DNA of 64,000 nucleotides. It comes from Rallus limicola. Its lineage: Eukaryota; Chordata; Aves; Gruiformes; Rallidae. The notes beneath the pieces were generated by a model. That model was not told where the DNA came from and did no database searches. It saw nothing but the letters and a program-made list of their open reading frames with translations. The position numbers and the translations under genes were made by a program. The DNA lies in contig JAKCOZ010000016.1 in assembly GCA_022605955.1 (NCBI GenBank), positions 13,520,001 through 13,584,000 on the forward strand, read 5' to 3'. This document shows, piece by piece, positions 25,401 to 38,392 of the stretch (the stretch's first letter is position 1; every line of letters begins with the position of its first letter).

Positions 25401-27649
25401 TGTGTCCCTGTTGCCTTTGAAGTAGGTCTCACATGTAGTGGGTGCAGTACAGAACATTTTTGGTAGCAAAGACCCTGGCAGAAAACCTTCCTATGATCGG
25501 TTGTTGATATGATACTGTTGAGATGGTTTGAAACCTTTGTAAACTCAGTTAGCAACAGGAGGCATGGGGACATGGGGGTGGAAAGTGAGTGATTTGCCTG
25601 TTACGCCTTTATCATTTCAGTTTAAATGCAAGAACTTGAAGTTAATTTCAGAGGAGGCAGACCTTGTGAGTTGTCTTCGGCTTTCACGCAAGGCAGGCAG
25701 ATGTTGGTGTAATGGCTGATGAAGATGAGCTTGAAGTGGTGTTTGTGCCAGCAAGACTATAGCAGCATTTTAAAAATCGGTGCACAATCCAAAAATTCAT
25801 TTGTGATATAACTGGAGTAGGACACAGTGGCTAATATTAGTGTGTTAGGATTATTTCTTAAACACATGTGAAAAGGAGAAGAGCAGCTGTTTTTATACCA
25901 CCAATAGAACTCTCCTTCCAAGAAGTTGCACTATTTCGTCAAGGAAATACTGTGTTGTGTTTTGCTAATGGATAAGATTTTTAGCTAAGTTTTTATGGAT
26001 AAATATGAATAATGTTGACAAGGTGGAAGTTTAATTGCTAATATTACAACAAAGTGCTTTGACTAGAAATTAAAATGTTTGGGAAGTGACTTTGGACCTG
26101 TATTTATTGCTTGGTGTTTCTCTGTTTAAGGAAAGTTGAAGTAAAGTGTTGTATTAAAGGCATGTATCAAAGGCCAGCAATACTTGGTCATACATGCCTA
26201 ATACATATTTGCTGTTGTTCTTTAATTTCCTCTTTAATACTTCTTCATGTTCAGTATTTGTAAGGCTTTGAAAACTGTTTTTTGTAATCGTAAAGCTGTT
26301 CAAAGTGCTGACAACTCTTCTGTCATGTTCTCTGCTTTCAAACAGAAGGGGAATGGAACAGATCTCACTGGTTTGTGATTTATAAGAAAGAAGTTGCAGT
26401 GCTCCTCAAATAGTGTTTTTTGGTGGTCTTGCTTGGATTTTAAGGCTTTTAGTTTTGTGGACCTAAGCCATGTTAGGAGCCTTGTGCTAAGGACCATAAG
26501 TAATAATGGCTCATGAGAGGGCTGCTTCTTAACCTTCTCCATTGATGATCTGAATTTCTCAATGTCTTTAGTTTGTAGTTATAGAAGGAAATAACGTGTT
26601 GAAGAAATCTACATTGTCTAATTGTTGAGGTATTTCTAGATGTTATGTAATAAGATAACGTAAATCTCAAAAGGCAAGAGAAAGTGGAATTGGAACAGAG
26701 TCTAATGATATTATTTATTCTGTGTCTACAGTGTGCTCTTTCCTTTTCATAGACACAGAATAGATAGTTTCTGTTCAGAACAGTTTGTTTCGGGGTGGAA
26801 AGAGGGATTTTGGCCAAGCATCTTTATGCTTTCACGCAGAAATTTATAAACTGGCAAGAAAACTTGTGCTCTCAATGAAAAATTTTCACAGAATTGATCC
26901 AATTTACAAGCTTCTGAAAATCATTGTTTTCACATAGCAGATTTTTTTAGAAGTTTTTGGCCAAAATACGAGCAGATTGCATTTTTACTAATAGAAATGC
27001 GTGACTTTAGCACCATACTGTCGTTCAGCAGCTTCTGATAGCAAGGAGCATTGTGGTTCTGGGCATGGGATCAGAATGAAATGAAACTCTGCATTTATTC
27101 CTCTCATTGGCACCATATCCATATAGAGGAGGAAACATTCTGATCTGCAACATGTAGAAAAGATGTTAAGAAAATTTCAGGGACGTGCTCATGAAGAGAA
27201 GTAAGGGGGTAGGGAATACAAGATCTAGATTAGACACATGAGCTGACAGGGGAATGGAATATTTTGTGTAAGACTGGAGGGGAGGAGCACAAAGTGAACA
27301 CAAGGAGGGACTATGGCTACAGAGGAGAGGGGAAAAAAGTGCAAGGAAAGGTACAGTTACAGCAATCTAGTCACAAAATAAACCCATCTTTTAAACTACA
27401 AGGTCCATAAAATCCTCTGCTGTTCAGTGGCTATCACTACAACCCAATGTAAAATAGTCATGGCCTTTCTTAATACTGTGCTTTTTCAGTCCAAAAGGAA
27501 CCTGAACCTAAACCATCAGGCAGTAGTGCATGAAATGAGGATGAACTCTGGTTGCACGGATACAAAGGCTTTACTTAGCAACGTGCAGTTATGAAGTATT
27601 TTAATCTGCCATTTCACTACAGCAGATGAAAATTCGGAAGAGGTTGTCC

Positions 27650-27772
27650 AGGAAGGGTCAGCCTTGTAGATAAGCAGAACTTGACTGGACTAGGCAACAT
27701 AAAAACATCTGAGCTTGGCTTTGAGTATGGACCAGATGTCCTCTAAAGACCCCTTCCAGCTTGACTTATATT
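27650..27772 (+). mobile_element. CR1 LINE remnant, 3' end
   Basis: Diverged sense-strand copy of the CR1 3' region. The order of a CAACATAA-like stretch, a GCTTTGAG-like stretch, a TTGGACCAGATG-like stretch and CCTCTAAAGACCCCTTCCA follows the CR1 3' untranslated end. No octamer repeat survives. It is older than the copy at 50120. Confidence 0.65.
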
Positions 27773-28094
27773 TCAACACTTACTTGATGAAAGAACATTT
27801 ATGCTTTTTCTTTGTTGTTAGTAGTCTTGTTCATTTAAAATATCAAAACATGTATCACCTTCATATTCATTTCTACATGTCATATGTGCATCAGGTCTTT
27901 AATGCTGTTACTCCAAACCTCAGAGAAGACTTGGGGTCTTACTACTGAAAAAGTAATAATTTACAGATTATTTCGTGTGAGTTCACTAGATTGAATATGC
28001 TCAGTGTCTGGTCATTCAGTTAAAATACTGACAAGGGATAGGGACAGACCAGCACAGCTTGCTGCACTTAACGTATGGGCAAAGTTTAGAAGCA

Positions 28095-28420
28095 CACATA
28101 TCCAAGTGAGACCTGAGTTTCATCTAGCCTAGTGTCCTCCTTCCAGCAATGGGCTGAAGCAGGTGCAATGGGAGGAATTTAATAGCAGGGAAAACATACG
28201 TGGTGTGGTGGGTACTTAATATTTTCCCAAACTCTGAAGATGCAAATCAGGAACTTTGTGGGATAGATATTGTTTCATGAATTTGCTGGTCTTCCAAGAA
28301 GTTCTCACTCAGAAGTTTATCAAATTTCCCTTCAAATCTGTGTTAAATTTCAGCATCCACAACTCCATAGCACAAGCAGCTCAGAAGTTCAATCACAGCA
28401 GGCCTTGTCTGCATCATTTT
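28095..28420 (+). mobile_element. Ancient amniote interspersed repeat (CR1-like)
   Basis: The stretch opening with a TTCATCTAGCCTAGTGTCC-like motif, then CAGCAATGGG, and later CAGCATCCACAACTCC followed by an AGTTCAATCACAG-like motif, follows an old repeat known in turtle, crocodilian and bird genomes. Two blocks keep the right order and spacing with heavy divergence between them. The family name is not certain from sequence alone. Confidence 0.55.
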
Positions 28421-28734
28421 GGAATATATTAGCTAATTTGACTTACTAGCTGACAAGTGCTGATGTAGCACTAAAATTTTCTGAAACTAAGTGAGATAAA
28501 AATGGAAAAAGTGGTTTATAGAACTCTATCACCATATTGGGCAAGTACCTGAGAATCCATCAGTCTTAAAGGAAAAAAAAGAATCCTAATCAGAGTTTAA
28601 AAAGTGGGGGAAGGGGGAACCCAAAGTACTCATGAAGACAAGGAGGGAAACCCTGTGTATTCATTGTTGAAATTATTTCTTGCAATTATGAAACATGTTT
28701 TCTAACTAATAATTAAACTGAGGGCACCTAATGA

Positions 28735-28810
28735 AAGGCACGGACTTGAGGACCAGAATTCACTTTTGAGCAAGGTACTCTGTGATTATGCTCTCTGCAG
28801 CTTAATTTCA
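28735..28810 (+). repeat. Possible MIR-like SINE scrap
   Basis: The order GGCACGGACTTGAGGACCAGAA, split by one gap from TTGAGCAAGGTACTCTGTGA, recalls the MIR core and the region after it. It is very short and diverged and could be chance. Confidence 0.25.
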
Positions 28811-30146
28811 ACATGAATTCACCAGTGCCATTCCCAACAGGCTAGAAGCAAAAAATAGGCTAGTGGAGAATGTCTATTTTTTTAACTTTTCCAGTGACCA
28901 TACCTGGCAGGTAAATATTGAAAACCAATGAAAATGGTTTTCATTGCTTATTAAAATATGCCTGAAATCTTTTGCAAGTCATTTGGTTAATCTGTCTGTG
29001 CCCTTCTGGTAGTTTAAGGTTTTCTGTTTGGATGTAGTAAATACATGATCATTCTCTTACTTGGACACTTGCAAAGCAAAGGAAATGAGATGCAGGTGTT
29101 TCAACCACTACCTTCTCAGCAGGGGGGTTTCAGGTGGCCAATGTATTTGATTCTACTTCGGTGCAAAATAATTTGTACTGTCTGTATCAAGACTGCATTC
29201 TTGTTCCATTTGGTCAGGAAAAGAGCAGATGAGGGTCGTGAACTGGAACAGTTGCCTCATTTTCTGTTACACAGATCTGAGGATTGGCTACTATATAAAA
29301 TACATATTTTAGGACAGCTCTTTAGCTGTGATTTTATTGGATTGCTTATCATAATTCTGTAGTTATGCACTGATAACATATTTATAGAGGAGTATTTGGC
29401 ACATTTCAAATAGGAAAAAATAAATATTTTGACACCCTTTAGTTAAAAACCAGTAAGATGAATTAGTGTCATGATTTGCAGTGTAACCTTTAAATCTGGA
29501 CAAAGAAATAATTGGTGCTTTTTCACTAGAATTTAATTTATTCAGTGCAGTGTTGCCTTTCAACATATTCTGAAAGGTTCGAAAATTTCTTACAGGAAAA
29601 AAACCCACAAGGTTTTGAATACAGCTTCTCTTTACCCTCTGGAAAAAAAAAAGGATTCATGCATTCCCTTCATTCTTACCATTGAATTACTTAAACATGC
29701 AAGTTTTGCAGTTATGAATTATTTTAGATTATTGTCCATAGCTGCTTTTTATTCAGTAAAAAATAAGAAAATACATATTTTGCAATGATAAATTGTTTAT
29801 GATATATCATTTACTGTCATCATCCTCAGATGGTATTTATACTAACTTTCTGTAACTTACCATTGATGTTTAGCCTGAAGAACAACGTTGGATTTAGATC
29901 TAAAATATGTATGATTTAGACAGGTTTGCAATAGGTAAGTGGTTGCCTGTGGAGAAATTCAGTAAGAGTAGCAGAAAATACTGTCTACTGTAAAGTTGTA
30001 GCATTTTTTGGAGACTTTTACATTTTCTAGAAAGTGGTGCTCCCTGAGTTTCACATTTAAAAGAATATGGGGATTGCAAGTAAATGTGGTGGGCTTTTAA
30101 ATGGCACGAACTTAGATGCTAGTTTGGGCTTTTTCCCCCCCAACAG

Positions 30147-30258
30147 AAAGCTAATCATCACATTGGGTAAGAAGCAGAAAAGAAAAAATGAATCTTCAGA
30201 TGAATTGTCTGATGCTAAGCAAACACCGCAGCGGCCATCAAAAGATGAAGACTCACAG
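30147..30258 (+). CDS. CHD9: CHD9 exon, Lys-rich N-terminal region
   Basis: 112 bases, phase 2 in and phase 0 out (CAG|gtaagt). The first base completes a Gly codon split with the previous exon, then KLIITLGKKQKRKNESSDE, a segment that I recall as diagnostic for CHD9. The exon mixes basic and acidic-serine stretches and precedes the chromodomains. Confidence 0.95.
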
Positions 30259-33200
30259 GTAAGTAGTCAAAATTGGTCCCCTTTAACTTTGTGTGTGTTG
30301 TTACTTCTGCATGTCTTCCCCCTCTCCCCCCATATATTAAGTTATAATCCTTTCAACACAGGTTAGTTTCTCACTGCTGTCTACCCCTCGCAGGTAGAAC
30401 CCTACATTATCACCTCCTTTTCCCAGTTGAAAATCAGCAGATCTTGCAGGTTTTGTACTGGGACATCAGCGTCCTGCTTGTATCTGTCACATTTCAGCAC
30501 ACAAGTCTACAGATTCTAGACTCTTAAGTACGTACTCATCTACTGAGCTGGCAGTTAGACCTGATCCTTACTTTGGCTGGTTTTGTGGGGAAAATGGAGA
30601 AGTTGCCTAACAGAAGTTTACAAGTGAAACTGGCTCTTTGAGAACATTAAAAGGCTTGTTTCATACTTCACTGTTTCTTCCGGGCTCTACTTCTGTAGGA
30701 ACGGGCAGAGTTGGTTTCTTGCAGTGTTGGATCTGAAGAGAGGGGTGATCGATATGCTGATAGGCTGGAATGCTTCCCAAGGAAGTGCCAGACCAGGAAT
30801 GAAACCCTTGTAGCTATTTCTGTGAGGAGCGCTTCCCTTGTTACTTTCTGTTTTGTTTTCATAAACTGCCCTGGTGTAACAGTGGCACCACTAACAGTTT
30901 GTAGGACATTGTATCCTGTTTCTGTGTATGTTATTAACAGAACTGCAACTTTGTTGCTTTAGGACAAACGCCATAGGCTGGAAAGGCACAGGGTTTTATC
31001 CTGTGGGAATTTCATCCAGAGTTGAAATCTGTATTCAAAATAAGGGGCTGTTGAGCAAAAAATAATTGGGTTATTTGATGACAATGTCAGAACACAATTA
31101 TGAATTACTGACTTGATATTTAGTATTTCACAGGGGATAATGCTGGGGAGGAAAAAAGGATCAGACACCATTTTTCCAGAATGGCTTTTTATTAACTTAG
31201 GAAATAGCTTGTCATAGGTAAAGGCTACCTGAAAGGGAACATGTTATGTATTTATTGCGGAATTAAGCTTGATATAGAAAGTTCATTTAGTACACTGAAG
31301 GAGGTGAAAGCAAGTGGTTCTGAAGTCCTGTAACTTAACAGTAGTGTTCTCTGATCAGGTAGGTATATATTTGCAGACCAACAAATGTATTAAGATAGAT
31401 ATATTTTTTCTCATCGCTTGTGTTTATTGGGATATTTCATTTCTAGCATGACAAGGGTCATCTTCAATTCTAGTGTGAATAGACAGGGAGTATCACCAAA
31501 CAGTGTGATCCTGGCATGAAGGGAACAGGGGGTAGAGATAATAAGGGGTGCCATGGGATAGGAAAAAATGATACCACAGAATGTGACAGCACCGCCCAGT
31601 CTGTCTTTGCAGGAGTTGGAGAGAAGTGTAACAGCAAAGATGTGAGTTGTTTTGCATCATTAATTCATTCTTCAGTTTTTTGAATCTGATCATTATTCTC
31701 TTTTCCTATTGCAAATAACTGTCTATTTCTAAGCTGGGGGGAGGGGGTATTTAAGGCCTTTTTTTTCCCTAATTAATTTTGCATGCTTAGTTTCACAGTA
31801 AGGGGTTTCCTTAAATACGTAGATTTATTTCTTGGAAAAATATGTGGTATGACTTAATTTTGTGCCTTGGAGTGTTTGTTTATGATCATGTTTCTCAGCT
31901 CAGGGACAACAGCTCAGGTTATATTTTAATATTTGGAGACCATATGTCTGTTGATGTTTTCTTAATCACTTCATGTTTTCAGAAAGGACATAGTGAGGAT
32001 TGAGATTGCTCAGCTAATGCCTCATTATGTTTTGAAAAAATCAACAAACATTTAAGGAGAAAATTTGAACTTGGTTCATAATACTTCTTTTCTAATCCAT
32101 ACGTTATTTTGCAGTGTTCCTTTTAGCCAGTGTTTTGCTGAATAAGTAAATAAACCCCCTTATTGTTAACTATAATGTCACACTACAATCACATTTATTT
32201 TATTAGTGTGTCATTTTGTGTCTGTTTAAATCTAAAGTTCCTTTTTGTGGTGACACCCCAACCTGCCCAACTTTTTTGCTGAAGAATAGCTAATCTGGCC
32301 AGATAATTGTGGAAAGGTGATTGAGTTGTTTCATAAAAGCACTGTCTAGGCTCCTCCAGAAGAATAGTGATGCCTGTTCTCTGATTTTTATTGTATGTGT
32401 AGTGTTACTGCTCTACCTTACGAAGTATAGCTAGGTCTCTTACCAGATACCCGCCAGACCAAGGGTTGAATTTAACAGTCAGGAAGAATGTTCCTGTGCT
32501 GCAATCTTGTTGTTACTTAATATCTGCTCTGCAGAAGCCAGTGTGACCACAGGATTTTTGTTTCTATTCTATTCACAACTTGTTCTTCTCCCAGCTGATT
32601 ACTACAGTATAGTGCAGCCAGCAATGGCTTTTCCTAAACAAAAATAACTACACTCTACAGCTCAATAGAATTAATTTATTTTCTAGAGCTTTTTACTTCG
32701 CTGCTTTTATTTTCATGACCATCAGTTCTCTAAAGCAGATTGCAGTGTTTTCAAATGCTAGCAGACTTGTTTGATTCTGCTGTTATTTACCCAGTAGATT
32801 TAGCAATTAATCTTAGGGCTAAATTTGCAGTGTCTCCTATATCAGTACTAAGGGGTGGAGAGGATATGCAATATCCTAATAATCTTGAGTATTCAGAGCT
32901 TAAGCAGCAAGTGAGAATGAATTATTTTCTTAGGCTGAACATTGTTTCTCCAACTGGAGCTTGTTGTCCTCAGACTCTTGTAGAAACAAGAGTGGAAGAT
33001 TGGAGAAATAAAACACAAAGTAAGCAAAATGCTCCTGCTAAGCTTGATTAAGGTGGAGGAGAAAAATACATCAACAAAGCAGCAAACTGTATTAGCTATC
33101 AAATCAGACTTTCATCAGCAATCTGATAAATATCTAATGAAAATCTTGATAATTTATTGTATAACACTGTTGTTTAATAGTCACAATTCAGCATATTTTC

Positions 33201-33582
33201 TGTCTTTCATTTGGATTCTTGAATTGGACAGTAATCTGCTGCTGCTGTTATGCTGCATTGTGAAACTGCTTTTGAAATACTGATTCTTAGGGGAGATTTA
33301 TTGTGGATCAGCTTTGTTCCCATACTCTGGAAGTGTTGGTCTGTGTTTGTTTTGAAGTCTGAAAAGTACCAAATATTTATATGAAATGGAAGAATTTAAT
33401 TGATTGAAATAGTATATGGCTACTTCTGCCCCTCTGTGATTCAAATGCTTCCAGTTTTCTATCCAGTGTTGGCTTCTGGGCTTTGATATAGATTAAGTAC
33501 TGCTTAGAGTGTCCCAAAACTTCCAGTTCATTTTAGAGGAAGTTTTTTGGTGAGACCTCTATTTTTATACTCCTGCATGCAG
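30259..33582 (+). other. Intron 3: one exon-like segment, otherwise empty
   Basis: 3.3 kb intron. At 30699-30821 it holds an open 41-codon segment with acceptor and donor in the right phase (see findings). Other ORFs (for example near 32740-33051) lack splice support. No repeat recognised. Confidence 0.65.
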
Positions 33583-33729
33583 AAGAGAAGATCAAATCGT
33601 CAAGTTAAAAGGAAAAAATATGCTGAAGAAGGAGAAGGAAAACAATCTGAGGAAGAAGCTAAAGTTTCTGTGAAAATAAAAAAGAATTCTGCCCCTTTAC
33701 CTGCTGAACAGCCTTTACAATTATTTGTG
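33583..33729 (+). CDS. CHD9: CHD9 exon, basic region before the chromodomains
   Basis: 147 bases, 49 codons, phase 0 at both ends (ATGCAG acceptor, GTG|gtaagt donor). Opens KRRSNRQVKRKK, a clear basic nuclear-localisation-type cluster, then an acidic run and ends QPLQLFV just before chromodomain 1. Because both flanks are phase 0, skipping it would keep the frame. Confidence 0.95.
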
Positions 33730-34670
33730 GTAAGTTCAAACTGGCCTGTAGTGGGAACTTGCTGTTTGTCTCAAGTAGTTCAGTGAACAAAGTTCACAAC
33801 TTGGAAGGAATATGTTACTACTAAGGTGTAAGTCATTTAATGTGACATCTTGCTCAGAGCTTGAAAACTGGAAGAAATGGCTTATTACTGGCTTTCTTTT
33901 GTGTTATAAACATTCATTGACTTCTTTGAAACTAAGGATAAGACCTAAGGGTACGTATATCTCAAATTACATGTTGTGCTATGTATGCATATTAAAAGGT
34001 GTATGCTGATAGTAATGGGACTCTCAGAACTACAAAATTAAGCTAGCCTGTGGGGATGTCTGCTTACCAAGATTTTTGAAAAGGATCCTGCTCCCTTTCT
34101 TCCCCCTTCAGGTTTACATTTCGCTGTTTAGCTTGTGCTGGCTCTGGTACTCAAACTTACTGTTGAGCCACTGTAGGTAAATAACCTGTCAGGAAAGGAG
34201 CAGGGGGGAGAGAAGTGCATGTGAGACGTTTGAAGGTGTGCCAAAGTTGTAAGGGAGGGAGAAGGGATAGTGTGAGTTGGAACTAAAACAGGCTAGAGGG
34301 AAGGTAACTTTTTATTTGAAGCAATGTTTAAAGTTTGGCTGTCTGTCTCTGGAACTACAGCTTCAGTCTTGGCAGAGCTCACTAGTCCCGTATCTGTGTC
34401 ACACCCAAGCCCTGCCGCGATTCCCAGGCACGACCTTGTCTGCCTGATTCCACAGCACGTTTGCTATTGGTGTTCAGGGTAAAACTATTAACTGCGCTTG
34501 ACACATGCTATGTTGGTTTTGGTGGTGGATTGGGGTTTTTTAGTGCTTTTTTTTTTTTTTTTAACCTGTCTGCCAGACTTGTTACTTCTCCATATCTGTA
34601 TAATGAAATTCTGGGTATATCCAATGCATTTACTGCAAATAATAATGTCATTGTTTTCCTGCATTTATAG
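33730..34670 (+). other. Intron 4: nothing but a T tract
   Basis: 940-base intron. The only notable element is a T16 tract at 34547-34562, about 110 bases before the acceptor. Confidence 0.75.
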
Positions 34671-34739
34671 GAAAATCCAAGTGAAGAAGATGCAGCAATT
34701 GTAGACAAAATCTTATCCTCCAGGGTAATAAAAAAAGAA
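34671..34739 (+). CDS. CHD9: CHD9 exon, start of chromodomain 1
   Basis: 69 bases, 23 codons, phase 0 at both ends. ENPSEEDAAIVDKILSSR is the first strand region of chromodomain 1 of class III CHD proteins. The next intron (34740-34827) is only 88 bases, the shortest in the window. Confidence 0.95.
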
Positions 34740-34827
34740 GTGAGTGATTGTCATGACATAAATCTGCTCATTTGAAAAAGGGTTTTGTGTCCATCATCTT
34801 ACATTTCCCTTGAATTTCCTTTCCTAG

Positions 34828-34883
34828 ATATCTGCTGGGATGACAGTAGAAACAGAAGAGTTTTTTGTAAAATACAAGAACTA
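34828..34883 (+). CDS. CHD9: CHD9 exon, chromodomain 1 core
   Basis: 56 bases, phase 0 in, phase 2 out (TA|gtaagt). Encodes ETEEFFVKYKN, where the FVKYKN strand supplies aromatic residues of the chromodomain fold. Reading through the donor would give an immediate stop, so correct splicing is needed. Confidence 0.95.
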
Positions 34884-36291
34884 GTAAGTATTAAAGATGT
34901 TTCATTGCAGGTGTTGAGCAAACTGATTACAAGTACCATATTCATGTACAGAAGCTTTGTATTGTTTGAAAATTACTTATAACCAGATCTTATAATCTTT
35001 GATGTTTTTCTTTTACAAATTTAATCTTAAAATTGCTGAGAATCTGCATTATGTTGCTGGTCATAAATTTAAAAATACCCATATTGTGAAAACAGCACTG
35101 ACCAATAAGCTGACAAAGATTATTGCCGAAAGAAAAGCTTTTAGAGGAGATTTATTTATTAGATTCAGCAGGGAATACATGCTTGAGACTAATTTTAATT
35201 TCATAAATTTAAATCAGAGCTATTTTGTGAGCCTGGATTGGATTTACAGCGTCATACATTTTGGAGAGGTTGGTGTAGGAGTCAGTCTTACTGTTTTAAA
35301 AAAATTCTTGAGATAGAAATGATTTTACATCAGAAGCAGGAGATAAAAAGTGAAGAGATCTTCTTCAACATTTTCCCATTTCAAATTTCATATGTATCTT
35401 TCTGTCACTACTCAGCTCTTGATGCTGAAGAGTCAAGCACATTTTTAATTTTATGTATGTGAGTAGTTTCATTAGATTCTTGCTAATAAATGTAATTTAT
35501 TGAGACTCTGGATTCACAGGTTTCTGGAGACCATTTAACTCTTGTTTTCTGAAATGTTAAAGAAAGTCTGTCTTTTCATCTGCAGATCAGTAATACCGAG
35601 CAACAGCTCTTCCTTATTTCTAGCATATCTTTAGAAAGCTTAAGAAGCTATGAAAACAGATTAAAAAGGGGATGTGAGGAAGAAATGTATGTACTTCTGT
35701 CAAACCAATCTGACATCAGAAAGGTTGCTTGGGGGTGCAGTTAGGTGGTGTAGGTACCAAGGCTCATGCTTCATCATTCCTTTGACTCTTTTCTTGCTTT
35801 TGTGCTTATCTCCCAATCCCATCCATGGTGTGTTCCTTGGCATGGGCTTTGATGCTCCTCACTGACCTTTGAGGTAGGCTCAGCTATATAGTTCACCAGT
35901 ACCTGGAGAAGAGATGTTCACGTGAAGGATGCAGACAAAGTTAGATCCAGTATATAAATACTCTGTATCTCTGGGCATTTTTTGATAGAGGTGTTAGATC
36001 TTGAACTTGGTTTATTTAAGCTTACTTGAGAACTTATTTCTCTTCTTGGGAGACATGGGAGAAATTTGTGAATCTCTGGATCCTAGCCTCAAAACACTGA
36101 CTGAACTAGATGCTGTTAACATGATTATTTGGAAGAATAATCTTTACAGTGAAAGCTCTCTTACATGATAAAAGTTTATTTTTTGAATGAACTTCTGGTT
36201 TATAATATAGATTATTTTAACTGTATATTAAAAATGGATAATAAGCTTTTGTTTTTACTAATATTTTGAAATTAATCTCTGTGATTTTTAG
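34884..36291 (+). other. Intron 6: nothing recognised
   Basis: 1.4 kb AT-rich intron. The 105-codon ORF at 34999-35316 has no coding character or splice support. Confidence 0.75.
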
Positions 36292-36409
36292 CTCTTATCT
36301 CCACTGTGAGTGGGCCACAGAACAACAGCTTTTGAAAGATAAAAGAATCCAGCAGAAAATAAAACGATTCAAACTAAGGCAAGCACAAAGAGCTCACTTT
36401 TTTGCAGAT
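36292..36409 (+). CDS. CHD9: CHD9 exon, chromodomain 1 end and linker helix
   Basis: 118 bases, phase 2 in, phase 0 out (GAT|gtgagt). [13 protein letters not shown] carries the chromodomain Trp, followed by the basic helix [14 protein letters not shown] that links the two chromodomains. Confidence 0.95.
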
Positions 36410-36917
36410 GTGAGTATGAGATATACAATTAAATGAGCTTTTTTCCTTTGTAAAACTGTGATCAATAGTTTGCTTTTAAGTAGAACAGCTGAATGCTGTA
36501 TAGCCATGCCATTTGGGTCGGCTTGTTATTCACAACAGGTTTGTTTGTTTAATGTAGTTTTAGGCACAGGTCTTCTGGATTCACTGAGCTAACCTGACTC
36601 ACATGGTTTAAAATTGGGAAAGGAGTGGTAAGGAGGGGATAAAAAAGGGATAAAGAGGGGAAGTTGATGTTATTATGGCTAGTTTCTCTGCTATATGACT
36701 TCCCCAAGACAGCACTTCATCCCTAAATAACTGCATTTCCTGTGCTAATGTCAGATCCCACTTCAAAGTCAGTTGCCAAAAAAAAAAAAAGAGTATTTTA
36801 AGGTGTGTTTTACAGCCTCAGTAGGTTCTAGCCACCAAATTAATTTTGTGTACACCAAGTCTTAGCATACACCTGCTGCTCTTTGCCTCTACTGATTTTA
36901 TTAATCATGTCTTGCAG
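36410..36917 (+). other. Intron 7: nothing recognised
   Basis: 508 bases with an A-rich tract near 36778-36791. No other feature seen. Confidence 0.75.
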
Positions 36918-37004
36918 ATGGAAGAAGAACCTTTTAATCCTGACTATGTTGAAGTAGACCGGGTATTAGAAGTATCTCTCTGTGAAGATAAGGACACCGG
37001 TGAG
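36918..37004 (+). CDS. CHD9: CHD9 exon, start of chromodomain 2
   Basis: 87 bases, 29 codons, phase 0 at both ends (CTTGCAG acceptor, GAG|gtaaat donor). FNPDYVEVDRVLEVS is the first strand of chromodomain 2. The Met at the exon start is internal, not a start codon. Confidence 0.95.
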
Positions 37005-38254
37005 GTAAATATGTCTCTAAACAAGTCAAGAAGATACACCTCCATGTAGTGTTTGGTATTCACAATTTTAGCAGATTAATAGTAACACCTTAGTGATTTT
37101 AAGCTTCAATAATAATTTTTGAGATGTGCCAGTTATCTTTTCATATTCTAGCTGTGTGTTTTGAAATAGGCCATTGCAGTCTGATTTCTATATTAGTATT
37201 AATAAGTCATTGTAGATGAAGCTTAGGTCACTGCTGACATAAATGTGAGGTTTGACAGTTGTCTTATGGGTTCCAACAAAAGGCTGATCCCATGTCCTGT
37301 CCCATTTGCCTGATAGGGATGAGGGGTCATGGCTGAGAAAAGCACAATGCAGCAGGGCAGTGGTGGTTGCCTGTTCCTCTCTAACTCTGTCCCTGGGCTT
37401 TAGGCAGCCAATGACTGAGAGGTGTTTCGATAGCCACCTTTCCCCCTGTACTCACCAAAACTCTTCTTTAATTTGAAGTACCTCTTGTGGAAAGCTATTT
37501 CAGAGCAAAAACGTGAGATGAGAACAAAGACTGGTAAAGTTGTTGATTAAAGCTGTGATACTTTGTTCTTCTAGATAGCAAAATGATCAGACTCAAGAAG
37601 CCAGTGATTTTTGCATTGATCTTCCTAGAGTAGGGTCAATGGTTAAAATTCCTTTTCATTATATGCTGCTGTTGGTATTATCACACTTTAAGAAAAACAA
37701 TTGTTGTCATAAGCCTTTCCCCCAACTTCTTAAAAGATGAGTTTTTAAATCTAAAAAAATCTAAATAAAATAGCTTGCTTTGGTTTCAGCTTTTTCTGAT
37801 TTTTCTGTGTGTCATCCAGCAGGCCTGTAAAGCTTTGTATTTAGTTGAGATCCGTTAGAGGAACTTTCTCAAGCTCTTTGTTTTAGGCTTAGTTAGCCTG
37901 ATCTGTAAAGCAAAGGAAGTGTTTTGGGTAGCACCTCTGTGGTTAACATCTGTACTTAATTGGTTCCCCCTGGTTTCCCCAAACATCACAAATGTAGTAA
38001 TGTACCTTCTGAGGAAGACTTGTGGGTCAGTGTGGTTGATAAGTACTTTACTTGTCTACATGTGGCAGAAAATGAGAAGCCAAGGATAAAAAAGTAGATA
38101 ACAAGAACCAATACAGATCATCTTTAAAAAAAAGGATCAAAAATGCTGGTTTTGTTTCCAGCTTTCATGTAAGCTAGCTACTCAAATAGTAAGGCATGTT
38201 AACAGTCTGTATACTAAATTAAAAGCTCATAACATTCAGAATTTTCTTCTGCAG
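37005..38254 (+). other. Intron 8: nothing recognised
   Basis: 1.25 kb intron with no ORF, repeat or RNA gene that I can support. Ends TTCTTCTGCAG. Confidence 0.75.
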
Positions 38255-38392
38255 CCTGTTATTTACTATTTAGTAAAATGGTGTTCGTTGCCATATGAAG
38301 ACAGTACGTGGGAGCTGAAAGAAGATGTAGATCAAGCAAAAATAGAAGAATTTGAACAATTGCAAGCTTCCAGGCCTGACTCGAGGAGATTG
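38255..38392 (+). CDS. CHD9: CHD9 exon, chromodomain 2 core
   Basis: 138 bases, 46 codons, phase 0 at both ends (TTG|gtaaaa, a weak donor). [17 protein letters not shown] is the classic chromodomain strand-turn-strand with conserved Tyr and Trp residues. In CHD proteins the double chromodomain binds or gates access of nucleosomal DNA to the ATPase. Confidence 0.96.

Larger units (their letters stand above)
21368..30146 (+). other. Intron 2: repeats, no gene
   Basis: 8.8 kb AT-rich intron. It contains a perfect 12-base POU-dimer palindrome (22196-22207), a T18 tract (22461-22478), a CR1 remnant (about 27650-27772), an ancient amniote repeat (about 28095-28420) and a possible MIR-like scrap (28735-28810). 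It ends with a C-run and CAACAG acceptor. ORFs here look random. Confidence 0.7.

Noticed and set aside
32740..33051. 103-codon ORF in intron 3
   Set aside because: No flanking splice sites in usable phase and no recognised domain.
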